Positions 1 to 7,297 of a stretch of 64,000 nucleotides of DNA are shown one piece after another. This DNA is from DATLLN01 sp963797175 (GTDB taxonomy: Bacteria > Actinomycetota > Thermoleophilia > Gaiellales > JAICJC01). Position 1 is the stretch's first letter. Each line of letters opens with the position of its first letter. The stretch spans positions 10,233 through 74,232 of the forward strand of contig CAWCOL010000002.1 in the NCBI GenBank assembly GCA_963797175.1, in the 5' to 3' direction. The notes beneath the pieces are model-generated. The model was not told where the DNA came from, did not search any database, and worked only from the letters and a program-made list of their open reading frames with translations. The position numbers were made by a program, and so were the translations under genes.

Positions 1-112
1 TGGCGCCGGCGCGCGTCACCGTCTCCAGCCCGATCGCGCCGGCGGCGATCAGGCAGGCGAGCAGGATGGAGAGCGCCGACTGGCGGAGCGAGCGGGACGG
101 GGACGAGATCAC
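1..112 (-). CDS. 5' end of an unidentified membrane or secreted protein (partial)
   Basis: This is the start of a gene that runs off the left edge. From a GTG at 112, 37 codons are open leftward. A short polar Ser/Arg tail is followed by a hydrophobic stretch at about residues 13-27 (ALSILLACLIAAGAIG), as in a signal peptide or first membrane helix. It is divergent from the sensor kinase gene at 238. Nothing in 37 residues allows a family to be named. Confidence 0.5.
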   Translation of the reverse strand, partial: MISSPSRSLRQSALSILLACLIAAGAIGLETVTRAGA

Positions 113-237
113 GACGGGTCTGATTGTGCCCGATCGTCGTTGGGGCTCCCTCATCCCGGCGGGGGAGATCGTCCGGGGGCCACCCTCCAGACGGTAGGGT
201 GCAGGTGGCCCCGCGCCGGATGCGGAGCCCGGGGGAC

Positions 238-2298
238 ATGGTGGAGGCAACTCACGACTCTCCGCCCGGCGGACGGCACGGCACCAGCCGCAGCTTCATC
301 GGGGCGATCGCCGTGATCGGGCTGATGGCGGCGGTGAACCTCGCGGCATTCGCCGCGGTGCGCGACGCGGGGCACCACCTGGAGTCGCAGACCGGCGACG
401 AGCTCGCGGCCCGCGAGGTGCGGTTCGACGCGGCCAACATGAACGGCGACCAGAACCGCTACGTGCTGGAGGGCGGCGCCGGCCGCGGCCGCTTCCTGCG
501 CGACGCCGACAGGTTCGAGGCGGCGCTGGGCGCCGCACGCCGTGCCCAGCGGTCACCGCAGGAGCGGCGGCTGCTGGCGTCGATCGCCGGCCGCTACCGC
601 AACTTCCGGGCGCTCGACGACCGGGTCGCCGCGGCGCTGGCCGCCGGCCGGCCGGATCGCGCCCGGGCGCTCGCCTTCGGCCCCGAGACGGCGATCTACG
701 AGCGGATGGCGGACGACGCGGCGGGACTCGAGCGGCTGGCGGCGGCCGACCACCGCTCCGCGCTGAGCTCGTACGACCGCACCCAGCAGCTCGCGCTGGC
801 AGTGCTGCTCGTCCTGGACGTCGCGGCGGCGGCGCTGGTCGTCGCGCTGCTGGCGGAGCGCCGCCACACCGGCCGCATGCTGGACGCCAGCACCGAGCGG
901 TACCGCACGCTGGTCGAACAGCTGCCGGCCGCGACGTTCATCATGGACGCGACCGGCACGCCGACCTACGTCAGCCCCCAGATCGAGGGGATCCTCGGCC
1001 GCAGCCCCGAGGAGCTGCGGACGGACGGGGCGACGCCGGAGGGCAGGGAGCCGTGGTTCCACCCGGATGATCTCGACCGGATGCACCAGCACGTGGCGGG
1101 CGTCTACAACGGCGGCGCCGACGGCTACGACTTCCGCGCCCGGATGCTGCGCCAGGACGGCTCCGTGCGCCACCTGCATGCGATCGCCTCCGCGCGCCGG
1201 GCGGCGGACGGGACGCTGACCGCGGTGCAGGGCATCCTGATGGACGTCACCGGCGAGGTGCTCGCGCAGGAGCAGGCCGACGCCGACCGGCGGCGCTACC
1301 AGGCGCTGGTCGAGCAGATCCCCGTGATCACCTACGTCACCACGCCCACCGGTGAGATCACGTACGTCAGCCCGCAGATCGAGCGCATCCTCGGCTACGG
1401 CGAGGCCGACTACGCCGAGCCCGGGTCGATCGAGCAGCGGCTGCCCGAGCTGCTCGACCCGGACGCGGTCGACCACGTCGCCGAGCAGATGGCGGCGCTG
1501 TTCGCCGGCGACGTGGACGACGTGGACGTGACGACGCAGATGCTGGCCCGCGGCGGCGAGACCCGGTACGTGCAGATCATCGCCCGGGCGGTGCGCGACG
1601 GCGACGGCCGGGTGATCGACACGCAGGGCGTCGTCGTCGACCAGACCGCTCTGCACCTGTCCGAGGAGCGGCGCACCGACGCGCTGCGTGCCCTGGTCAC
1701 GGCGGGCGAGGACGTGCAGCGGCGGATCGCGGGTGAGCTCCACGACGACACCATCCAGGTGCTGACCGCGGTGGTGCTCCAGCTGCGGCGATACGCGCGA
1801 AGGGTGCCCGAGCTGGAGGAGACCGCCGGGATCCTCGCCGCGGCGCTGGAGCGGACGCGCCGGCTGATGTTCGAGCTCCGCCCCGAGGTGCTCGAACGCG
1901 ACGGCCTGGGCGCGGCGCTGCGGGCGGTGGCCGGCGACGGCCCGTGGCAGGAGGCGGTCGTGGACGTTCAGGTGCCGCGACAGGTAGCCGCGACCGAGGC
2001 GCTGGTCTACCGCGCCGTCCGCGAGCTGGTCGTGAACGCGCGCAAGCACAGCCGTGCCGCCCACCTCGCGATCGGCGGCCGGGCGGACGAGCGGCTGCTG
2101 CACTTCGAGGTCACCGACGACGGCATCGGCTTCGATCCGGATGCGGCCACCGACCGCGAGCGGATGGCTCGCCACATCGGGCTGCACTCGACGATCGAGC
2201 GGATCCGACTGGCGGGCGGCGAGGTGACGATCGACGCCGCGCCCGGCCGCGGCGCGACGTTCCGGCTGGCCGTGCCCGCCGATCCCCGTGACGGCTGA
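238..2298 (+). CDS. NarL-type membrane sensor histidine kinase with two PAS domains
   Basis: Membrane histidine kinase of about 686 residues. TM1 is at about 20-42, followed by a helical extracytoplasmic region, TM2 at about 185-207, PAS 1 at about 220-340 and PAS 2 at about 355-475. A HisKA_3 dimerisation domain has the phospho-acceptor in the ELHDD motif (His near 502), and the HATPase domain has DDGIGFD and a GLHSTIERIR box near the end. HisKA_3 kinases normally pair with NarL/FixJ regulators, and one lies convergently just downstream (2326-2973), so the two are a likely pair. The ATG at 238 is preferred because a GGGGG Shine-Dalgarno precedes it; ATG 220 and an earlier TTG are also in frame. 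The signal sensed is unknown. Confidence 0.9.
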   Translation: MVEATHDSPPGGRHGTSRSFIGAIAVIGLMAAVNLAAFAAVRDAGHHLESQTGDELAAREVRFDAANMNGDQNRYVLEGGAGRGRFLRDADRFEAALGAARRAQRSPQERRLLASIAGRYRNFRALDDRVAAALAAGRPDRARALAFGPETAIYERMADDAAGLERLAAADHRSALSSYDRTQQLALAVLLVLDVAAAALVVALLAERRHTGRMLDASTERYRTLVEQLPAATFIMDATGTPTYVSPQIEGILGRSPEELRTDGATPEGREPWFHPDDLDRMHQHVAGVYNGGADGYDFRARMLRQDGSVRHLHAIASARRAADGTLTAVQGILMDVTGEVLAQEQADADRRRYQALVEQIPVITYVTTPTGEITYVSPQIERILGYGEADYAEPGSIEQRLPELLDPDAVDHVAEQMAALFAGDVDDVDVTTQMLARGGETRYVQIIARAVRDGDGRVIDTQGVVVDQTALHLSEERRTDALRALVTAGEDVQRRIAGELHDDTIQVLTAVVLQLRRYARRVPELEETAGILAAALERTRRLMFELRPEVLERDGLGAALRAVAGDGPWQEAVVDVQVPRQVAATEALVYRAVRELVVNARKHSRAAHLAIGGRADERLLHFEVTDDGIGFDPDAATDRERMARHIGLHSTIERIRLAGGEVTIDAAPGRGATFRLAVPADPRDG

Positions 2299-2325
2299 TC
2301 CGCGCCTCCGCGGCGGAGAACGTCG

Positions 2326-2973
2326 CTACTCGATCATGCGCCGGCGCAACGCCTCCGCCACCGCCTGGGTGAACGTCCCCGCGCTGAGCCGCTGGGTGGC
2401 ATGGCGAACGTGGGTGCGGACGGTGGCGGGCGACACCGCGAGCCGCTCGGCGATCTCGTCGGCACGCAGCCCCCTGGAGAGCAGCATCAGCACCTCGCGC
2501 TGGCGGTGCGTCAGCCGCACCTCCGGCCGGGTCGCCTCGGCCGCCGCCAGCCGCGCCGCGAGCGCTGGATCGACGTACCGCTCACCGCGAGCGACGGACC
2601 GGGCAGCCCGGACGACGTCCTCCGGCGGCGCATCCTTGAGCACGTAGCCGCGGGCGCCGCTCGCCAGCGCGTCGCTCAGCGCGCCCGGCTCGGCCGAGCC
2701 GGTGAGCAGCATGACGCCGGTGGCGGGCCGCCGCTCGAGGATCCTGCGGGTCGCCGCGAGGCCGTCAGCGGGGCCGGCCAGCCGCAGGTCCATGACGACG
2801 ACGTCCGGCCGCCCGCGCTCGGCCGCGGCCACCGCCTCGTCCGCTGTGGCGGCCTCCCCCACCACCTCGAAGTCCGGCTCGTCGAGCAGGATCGTCCGCA
2901 CACCGGCCCGCACCGCGGCGTGGTCGTCCACGACCAGGCACCGCACCGCCCGCTCCGTCCGGACGTCGCCCAT
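2326..2973 (-). CDS. NarL/FixJ-family response regulator
   Basis: A 215-residue response regulator. The receiver domain (about 10-125) has the acidic pair VVDDH, phospho-acceptor Asp62 in VVVMDLRL, the conserved Thr of LLTGSA and the Lys of LKDAP. A LuxR-type helix-turn-helix follows at about 148-205 (LTHRQREVLMLLSRGL...). It is the last gene of a leftward run aldolase - KDG kinase - luciferase-like oxidoreductase - regulator, only 7 bp after the oxidoreductase stop, and it converges on the sensor kinase. Likely targets include its own operon, but no binding site could be identified. Confidence 0.92.
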   Translation of the reverse strand: MGDVRTERAVRCLVVDDHAAVRAGVRTILLDEPDFEVVGEAATADEAVAAAERGRPDVVVMDLRLAGPADGLAATRRILERRPATGVMLLTGSAEPGALSDALASGARGYVLKDAPPEDVVRAARSVARGERYVDPALAARLAAAEATRPEVRLTHRQREVLMLLSRGLRADEIAERLAVSPATVRTHVRHATQRLSAGTFTQAVAEALRRRMIE

Positions 2974-2980
2974 GGCCGCA

Positions 2981-4024
2981 TCATCCCACGAGCGCGCTTC
3001 GTACGGCCGGCGCCACCTCGGTGCCGAACAGCTCGATCGCCCGCATCACGCGGTCGTGTGGCATCGCTCCGACGCTGATCTGGGCCAGGAACCGGCGGTG
3101 GCCGAACAGCTCATGCTGGCGCAGGATCTTCTCGACCGCCTGCTGCGGACTGCCGACCACCAGCGCGCCGCGCGGCTCGCACATCGCGTCGAACTGGTCG
3201 CGGGTCATCGCCGGCCAGCCGCGCTCCCGCCCGATCCGGGTCATCATGCCCGCGTAGGAGGGGAAGAACTCGTCGCCCGCCGCCTGCGAGGTGGCCGCGA
3301 CGTAGGCGTGCGAGTTGATGCCGACGGGCGGGGCCGGCTCGTGCCCGGCCTGCGCCGCAGCGTCCCGGTAGAGCGACACCAGTGGCGCGAACCGCTCGGG
3401 CAGGCCGCCGATGATGGCCAGCGCCAGCGGCAGCCCGAGCATCCCGGCGCGGACGACGGACTGCGGCGTGCCGCCGACGGCGATCCACACCGGCAGCCGA
3501 TCCTGCACCGGCCGCGGGTACACGCCGAGGTCGTCGAGCCCGGCCCGGTGCCGGCCCGACCACGTCACCCGCTCGCCGGCGCGGAGGGCGAGCAGCAGGT
3601 CGAGCTTCTCGGCGAACAGCTCGTCGTAGTCCTCCAGGTCGTAGCCGAACAGGGGGAACGACTCGATGAACGAGCCGCGACCGGCCATGATCTCGGCGCG
3701 GCCGCCCGAGAGCAGGTCGAGCGTCGCGAAGCTCTGGAACACGCGCACCGGGTCGTCCGAGCTGAGCACCGTGACCGCGCTGCTCAGGCGGATGCGGCTG
3801 GTGCGCTCGGCGGCCGCTGCGAGCACGACCGCGGGCGCCGAGACGGCGAAGTCGGCGCGGTGGTGCTCGCCGACGCCGAAGACGTCCAGGCCGGCCTGTT
3901 CGGCCAGCTCGATCTCCTCCAGCACCTGGCGGAGCCGCGTCGCCGGATCGACCGGCGCGCCGCCGGGCGGCGCTGCGAGCTCAGCGAAGGTGTAGATCCC
4001 GAGTTCCACCGGCGGCGGAAGCAT
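2981..4024 (-). CDS. Luciferase-like (LLM class) flavin-dependent oxidoreductase
   Basis: About 347 residues, usual length for the bacterial luciferase-like monooxygenase family of F420- or FMN-dependent TIM-barrel enzymes. Family features are the early GVGEHHRADF segment, LSSAVTVLSSDDPVRVFQSFATLDLLSGGRAE split over the central barrel, and a C-terminal GSPQQAVEKIL region. The ATG at 4024 follows the kinase stop by 13 bp; the reading frame stays open further upstream but that part is a shadow of the kinase gene. Substrate unknown. Its place between sugar-acid genes and a response regulator suggests co-expression, not necessarily a shared pathway. Confidence 0.85.
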   Translation of the reverse strand: MLPPPVELGIYTFAELAAPPGGAPVDPATRLRQVLEEIELAEQAGLDVFGVGEHHRADFAVSAPAVVLAAAAERTSRIRLSSAVTVLSSDDPVRVFQSFATLDLLSGGRAEIMAGRGSFIESFPLFGYDLEDYDELFAEKLDLLLALRAGERVTWSGRHRAGLDDLGVYPRPVQDRLPVWIAVGGTPQSVVRAGMLGLPLALAIIGGLPERFAPLVSLYRDAAAQAGHEPAPPVGINSHAYVAATSQAAGDEFFPSYAGMMTRIGRERGWPAMTRDQFDAMCEPRGALVVGSPQQAVEKILRQHELFGHRRFLAQISVGAMPHDRVMRAIELFGTEVAPAVRSALVG

Positions 4025-4037
4025 AGGGGTTGCCGGG

Positions 4038-4961
4038 TCAGGCCACGGGGAGCTCGTCCCTGCGCGGGCCGCCGCTCCAATCGTCGGCGACGGTGCACGC
4101 GCGGGCACCGCAGAAGGCGGCGGTGGCGAGCCGCACGGCCGGCGCGGCGCCCGCCAGCAGCTCGGCGAGGTAGCCCGCCACGAAGGCGTCCCCGGCGCCC
4201 ACGGTGTCGACGCAGTCAACAGCGACGGCGGCGATGCCCCGCTCCCCCTCGTCCACGGCGACCGCGCCCTGGTCGCCGCGCTTGACGACCACCCGCTCGG
4301 CGCCCAGCCTGTGGATCGCCCGGGCCAGCTCCTGCGCCGTTCCGGCGCCGACCAGCAGCTCCGCCTCGTCCTCCCCGGCGAACAGGATGTCGACCCGGCC
4401 GGCCAGGTCGGCCAGGCAGCCGCGAGCGGCCGCGTCATCCCACAACGCCGGGCGGTGGTTCACGTCCAGCGAGACGGGCACGCCGGCCGCCCGTGCGGCC
4501 TCGACCGCGCCGAAAACGGCGTCGCGGGCCGACGCCGAGATCGCCGGGGTGATGCCGGTGACGTGCAGCAGCGCGGCCGCCGCGACCGCGGACTCGGGGA
4601 CGTCACCGGGCGCCAGACGGGATCCCGCCAGGCCCCGGCGGTAGTAGGTGACGCGCCGGCCGAGACCGGTGACCCGCTCGCGCACCATCAGCGCCGTCGG
4701 GGCCTCCCCGTCCGTGATCGCGCCGGAGACGTCCACCTCCTCGGCGGCGATGCCCTCGAGGATCATGTGGCCGAACTCGTCGTCGCCGACCCGGCCGATC
4801 CAGCGCGCCGGCACGCCCAGCCGCGCGGCGCCGATCGCGACGTTCGACTCCGCCCCGCCGAAGCTCAGGTCGAGCGTGCGGTGGCCGCGCAGCGCTCCGG
4901 GGCCGGGCGCGGCGAGCAGCGCCAGCGTCTCGCCGAAGGTGAGCAGCCCCGCCCCCGTCAC
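4038..4961 (-). CDS. kdgK: PfkB-family sugar kinase, probably 2-dehydro-3-deoxygluconokinase
   Basis: A 307-residue ribokinase-fold kinase. The N-terminal GGAESNVAIGAARLG motif binds the sugar, and the C-terminal VDTVGAGDAFVAGY motif carries the catalytic Asp. Phosphorylation of 2-keto-3-deoxygluconate to KDPG is inferred from the family and from the gene immediately upstream, a KDPG aldolase whose TGA overlaps this GTG start (GTGA, 4958-4961). Together they would form the lower Entner-Doudoroff-type branch giving pyruvate and glyceraldehyde-3-phosphate. A different ketodeoxy-sugar is possible. Confidence 0.85.
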   Translation of the reverse strand: MTGAGLLTFGETLALLAAPGPGALRGHRTLDLSFGGAESNVAIGAARLGVPARWIGRVGDDEFGHMILEGIAAEEVDVSGAITDGEAPTALMVRERVTGLGRRVTYYRRGLAGSRLAPGDVPESAVAAAALLHVTGITPAISASARDAVFGAVEAARAAGVPVSLDVNHRPALWDDAAARGCLADLAGRVDILFAGEDEAELLVGAGTAQELARAIHRLGAERVVVKRGDQGAVAVDEGERGIAAVAVDCVDTVGAGDAFVAGYLAELLAGAAPAVRLATAAFCGARACTVADDWSGGPRRDELPVA

Positions 4962-5587
4962 GTGGCTGCGAGCAGCTCCGCCAGCCGCGCGGCCCGCCGG
5001 GTCACCTCCTCGGCGGCCAGATCGCCACGGCCGACGAGGGGGCCGCCGAGGCCGACCGCCGCCGCCCCGGCCGCGAAGTAGCCGGGAACGGACTCGACCG
5101 TGACGCCGCCGGTCGGCATCAGTCGGGCGCCGGGGAACGGCCCCAGCAGGTGGCGGATGTGGTCGGGGCCGAGCGGCTCGGCCGGGAACACCTTGACCAG
5201 CCCCGCACCCAGCGCGAGCGCCGTTGCCAGCTCGGTCGGCGTCAGCACGCCCGGGATCGCCGCGAGCCCGCGCCGGGCGGCGGCCTCCAGCACTTCGGGG
5301 AACAGCCCCGGCGACACCACGAACCGCGCGCCCGCCTCCGCGGCCGCTTCCACGTCGGCCGCCGCCATCACCGAGCCGGCGCCCGGCAGCAGGCCGGCAT
5401 CGCGCAGCGGCCCGACCGCCTCCAGCGCACCCGCGCTGGTCAGCGTCACCTCGGCGCAGCGGACGCCGCCCGCGGCGAGCGCGCGGCCGACCGCGCCGAA
5501 CGCCTCGGCCGTGGGCGCGCGCAGCACGGCGACCGCGCGGGCGGCGAGGATGACGTCGAGGGTCGTAGACTCTTCGGCTGACGGCAT
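4958..5587 (-). CDS. eda: 2-dehydro-3-deoxy-phosphogluconate (KDPG/KHG) aldolase
   Basis: A 209-residue class I aldolase that cleaves KDPG to pyruvate and glyceraldehyde-3-phosphate. Glu46 lies in AEVTLTS, GAGSVM (69-74) is the family phosphate/loop motif, and Lys132 in LVKVFPAE is the Schiff-base lysine; all are at the expected spacing. First gene of the leftward operon, translationally coupled to the kinase. The ATG at 5587 shares the tetranucleotide CATG with the divergent adenosine-deaminase ATG at 5586, so there is no intergenic promoter space if both starts are right. Confidence 0.9.
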   Translation of the reverse strand: MPSAEESTTLDVILAARAVAVLRAPTAEAFGAVGRALAAGGVRCAEVTLTSAGALEAVGPLRDAGLLPGAGSVMAAADVEAAAEAGARFVVSPGLFPEVLEAAARRGLAAIPGVLTPTELATALALGAGLVKVFPAEPLGPDHIRHLLGPFPGARLMPTGGVTVESVPGYFAAGAAAVGLGGPLVGRGDLAAEEVTRRAARLAELLAAT

Positions 5588-6632
5588 GGCGCACAGCGGA
5601 TCATCCTCGATCGGGCCGGCGGCGGACGCCGGCGCGGGCGTGCTCGACCTGGCGGCCGCCCGGGCGCTGCCCAAGGTCGAGCTCCACCTGCACCTCGAGT
5701 CGTGCGTCGAGGCCGCCGCGCTGGTGGCGCTCGCCGAGGAGCTGGACGCGCCGCTGCCGTGCCCGGCGGAGGACATCTACCGGTTCGACACGCTGGCCGA
5801 GCTGCTGGTGCGGTGCGAGTGGTGGTGCGACCTGTTCCGCACGGCCGAGATCGCCGAGCGCATCGCCTACGACAACGCGGCCCGGCTGCACCGCGACGGG
5901 GTCGTCTACGCCGAGGTGATGGCCGGCCCGCGCTACTGGCCGCACCTCACCTACGACGTGCTGCTGACGGCGCTCTGCCGTGGCTTCGACCGCGCCGCCG
6001 CCGACAGCCTGGCCGACTGCCGGCTGATCCCGACCATCAGCCGCGACCAGCCGCCGGCGTGGGCCGACCAGCTGGTCGGCTGGATCGGGGCGGACGGCCC
6101 GGAGCGGATCGTCGGGCTGGGCGTGGACGGGGACGAGCGGGCGACCGGCCGCACGTCGCCCGGGCTGGCGCCGGCCTACGAACGCGCGGCCGGGCTCGGG
6201 CTCGGCCGCACCGCCCACGCCGGCGAGTCGTCCGGCCCCGAGGGCGTGCGCGACGCGCTCGACCTGCTGGGCGCCGAGCGGATCGACCACGGGGTGCGGG
6301 CGATCGAGGACGCGGCGCTGGTCGACCGCCTGGCGGCCGAGGCGGTGACGCTCAACATCTGCGCGACGGCCAACGTCCGCCTCGGGCTCTTCCCGACGCT
6401 CGAGGCCCACCCGATCGGCCGCCTGATCGAGGCCGGCGTGCCCGTCACCGTGAACAGCGACGACTGCATGGCACTCGGCATCTCGCTGCCCGGCGAGCTG
6501 GCCACGACGGCCGGCCTGCTGGGCTGGTCGGAGGCCGACGCCCGCACGGCGATGGTGCGCGCGGTGGACGCGGCCTTCTGCGACGAGGCCCGCAAGGGCG
6601 AGCTGCGCGCCGCGGTCGGCTCGATGGGCTAA
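5586..6632 (+). CDS. Adenosine deaminase family metallohydrolase
   Basis: About 348 residues with the zinc-site motifs of the adenosine deaminase superfamily in order: KVELHLHLE (first metal His pair), TAHAGES, ERIDHGVRA and VNSDDCMAL. It hydrolytically deaminates adenosine or a related aminopurine nucleoside; the paralogous family that acts on aminodeoxyfutalosine cannot be excluded by eye. The ATG at 5586 overlaps the aldolase start codon. GTG 5640 would start the protein 18 residues later, nearer the conserved PKVELHLH block, and would leave promoter space. A TAGACT box at about 5566-5571 inside the aldolase 5' end could serve as its -10. Confidence 0.87.
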   Translation: MAHSGSSSIGPAADAGAGVLDLAAARALPKVELHLHLESCVEAAALVALAEELDAPLPCPAEDIYRFDTLAELLVRCEWWCDLFRTAEIAERIAYDNAARLHRDGVVYAEVMAGPRYWPHLTYDVLLTALCRGFDRAAADSLADCRLIPTISRDQPPAWADQLVGWIGADGPERIVGLGVDGDERATGRTSPGLAPAYERAAGLGLGRTAHAGESSGPEGVRDALDLLGAERIDHGVRAIEDAALVDRLAAEAVTLNICATANVRLGLFPTLEAHPIGRLIEAGVPVTVNSDDCMALGISLPGELATTAGLLGWSEADARTAMVRAVDAAFCDEARKGELRAAVGSMG

Positions 6633-6943
6633 CCGTCGCTGCGCGAGACCTGGCTGGGATCGTCGGGCAGGAACGAGGCGACGTTCTGGATGAACGACGC
6701 GACCCCGGTGATCACCGCGGCCAGCATCGCGAACCCGAATGCGCGCCAGTACGACACGGCGAACAGCGTCGTGCCGGGAAACGCCGTCAAGATCGCGCCG
6801 GCGATCCCCTGGAGCAGCGTCCGCAGCGCCCGCAGGGACGCCAGCTCCAGCTTCTCCAGCCTGCCGCTCCCCGGCGACTTGCCCGCGATCGCGGTGATCG
6901 CACGCCTCTGCGTCCGTGCCTCGAGCTCTACTGCTGCGGCCAT
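6629..6943 (-). CDS. Small holin-like membrane protein
   Basis: A 104-residue protein from ATG 6943 with a strong ribosome-binding site (GGAGGGGTGGAG) just upstream. The first third is polar (MAAAVELEARTQRRAI), then two hydrophobic segments occupy about 45-65 and 70-95, ending in VASFIQNVASFLPDD. The pattern RTLLQGIAGAIL ... AAVITGVASFIQN resembles actinobacterial proteins annotated as phage-holin-like, but no lysis or phage genes are near. It overlaps the stop of the convergent deaminase gene by 4 bp. A host membrane function is as likely as a phage one. Confidence 0.7.
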   Translation of the reverse strand: MAAAVELEARTQRRAITAIAGKSPGSGRLEKLELASLRALRTLLQGIAGAILTAFPGTTLFAVSYWRAFGFAMLAAVITGVASFIQNVASFLPDDPSQVSRSDG

Positions 6944-7033
6944 CGTCTCCACCCCTCCCGGGTCGTTGTGCCGATCCTGCGGCCCGGCGCGCTCCTGACA
7001 CGCTCCGGTGCCTGCTGTCAACACGTACATGAC

Positions 7034-7074
7034 GCGGCCGGGAGGGCCATTCTTCCCGCGGCCCTCCCGGCCGC
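7034..7074 (-). terminator. Perfect 15-bp inverted repeat after the small peptide gene
   Basis: The arms 7034-7048 (gcggccgggagggcc) and 7060-7074 are exact inverted repeats separated by an 11-base loop. The hairpin lies 17 bases after the peptide stop codon on the minus strand. No clear U-tract follows, so it could be a U-poor actinobacterial terminator or an RNA-stabilising structure. It would delimit a transcript of about 175 nt carrying only the peptide. Confidence 0.65.
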
Positions 7075-7090
7075 CGCGTCCGCTCCCGAC

Positions 7091-7180
7091 TCAGGGACCC
7101 CAGGTCTTGCCCGCGGCGCCGAGCGCAGCGAGGATCGCGGCGATCGCGGAGAGAAGTCCGGGCTTCGCGTACCGGTGCAT
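7091..7180 (-). CDS. 29-residue hydrophobic peptide, candidate signalling peptide
   Basis: ATG 7180 to TGA 7091 encodes 29 residues. The N-terminus is basic (MHRYAKPG), residues 9-23 form a hydrophobic core (LLSAIAAILAALGAA), and the C-terminus is a hydrophilic/aromatic tail, GKTWGP. A strong AAGGGGG ribosome-binding site sits 6-8 bases upstream, a TTGACC-17-TACCGT promoter lies at 7214-7242, and a perfect hairpin follows. It is transcribed divergently from an XRE-TPR regulator. Size, charge pattern and context match precursors of RRNPP pheromones (SHP, PapR, Phr type), known mainly from Firmicutes. Signalling is inference; a membrane-active peptide, toxin or leader is also possible. Confidence 0.6.
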   Translation of the reverse strand: MHRYAKPGLLSAIAAILAALGAAGKTWGP

Positions 7181-7213
7181 CGAACACCCCCTTCCGCACG
7201 TTGACGCGAGGCA

Positions 7214-7242
7214 ACGGTACGAAAACGGACGCTCAGGGTCAA
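7214..7242 (-). promoter_or_regulatory. Sigma70-type promoter of the small peptide gene
   Basis: On the minus strand TTGACC (7242-7237) and TACCGT (7219-7214) are separated by exactly 17 bases. The predicted start near 7207 gives a leader of about 27 nt containing the peptide ribosome-binding site. It is back-to-back with the regulator promoter in a 117-bp intergenic region. Confidence 0.65.
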
Positions 7243-7257
7243 TGGCCATCGTGCCTT

Positions 7258-7286
7258 TTGACAGCGAGGCGTCGGACCGAGATAAT
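7258..7286 (+). promoter_or_regulatory. Near-consensus sigma70 promoter of the XRE-TPR regulator
   Basis: TTGACA (7258-7263) and GATAAT (7281-7286) are separated by exactly 17 bases, the closest consensus match noticed in the window. The expected start near 7293 leaves only about 5 nt before the ATG at 7298, so the regulator mRNA should be nearly leaderless. A regulator bound here could control both divergent promoters. Confidence 0.75.
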
Positions 7287-7297
7287 CGACGAGCAGC

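Noticed and set aside
553..2187. A 544-codon minus-strand frame across the sensor kinase
   Set aside because: Shadow of the kinase reading frame; composition is dominated by Gly, Arg, Val and Gln, and no ribosome-binding site or domain is visible.
7034..7074. Inverted repeat as an insertion-sequence end
   Set aside because: The arms are adjacent with an 11-base loop and there is no transposase or flanking direct repeat. A terminator after the peptide gene is the simpler reading.
6629..7180. Prophage remnant suggested by the holin-like gene
   Set aside because: No endolysin, integrase, terminase, capsid or tail gene and no att-like repeat were found nearby.
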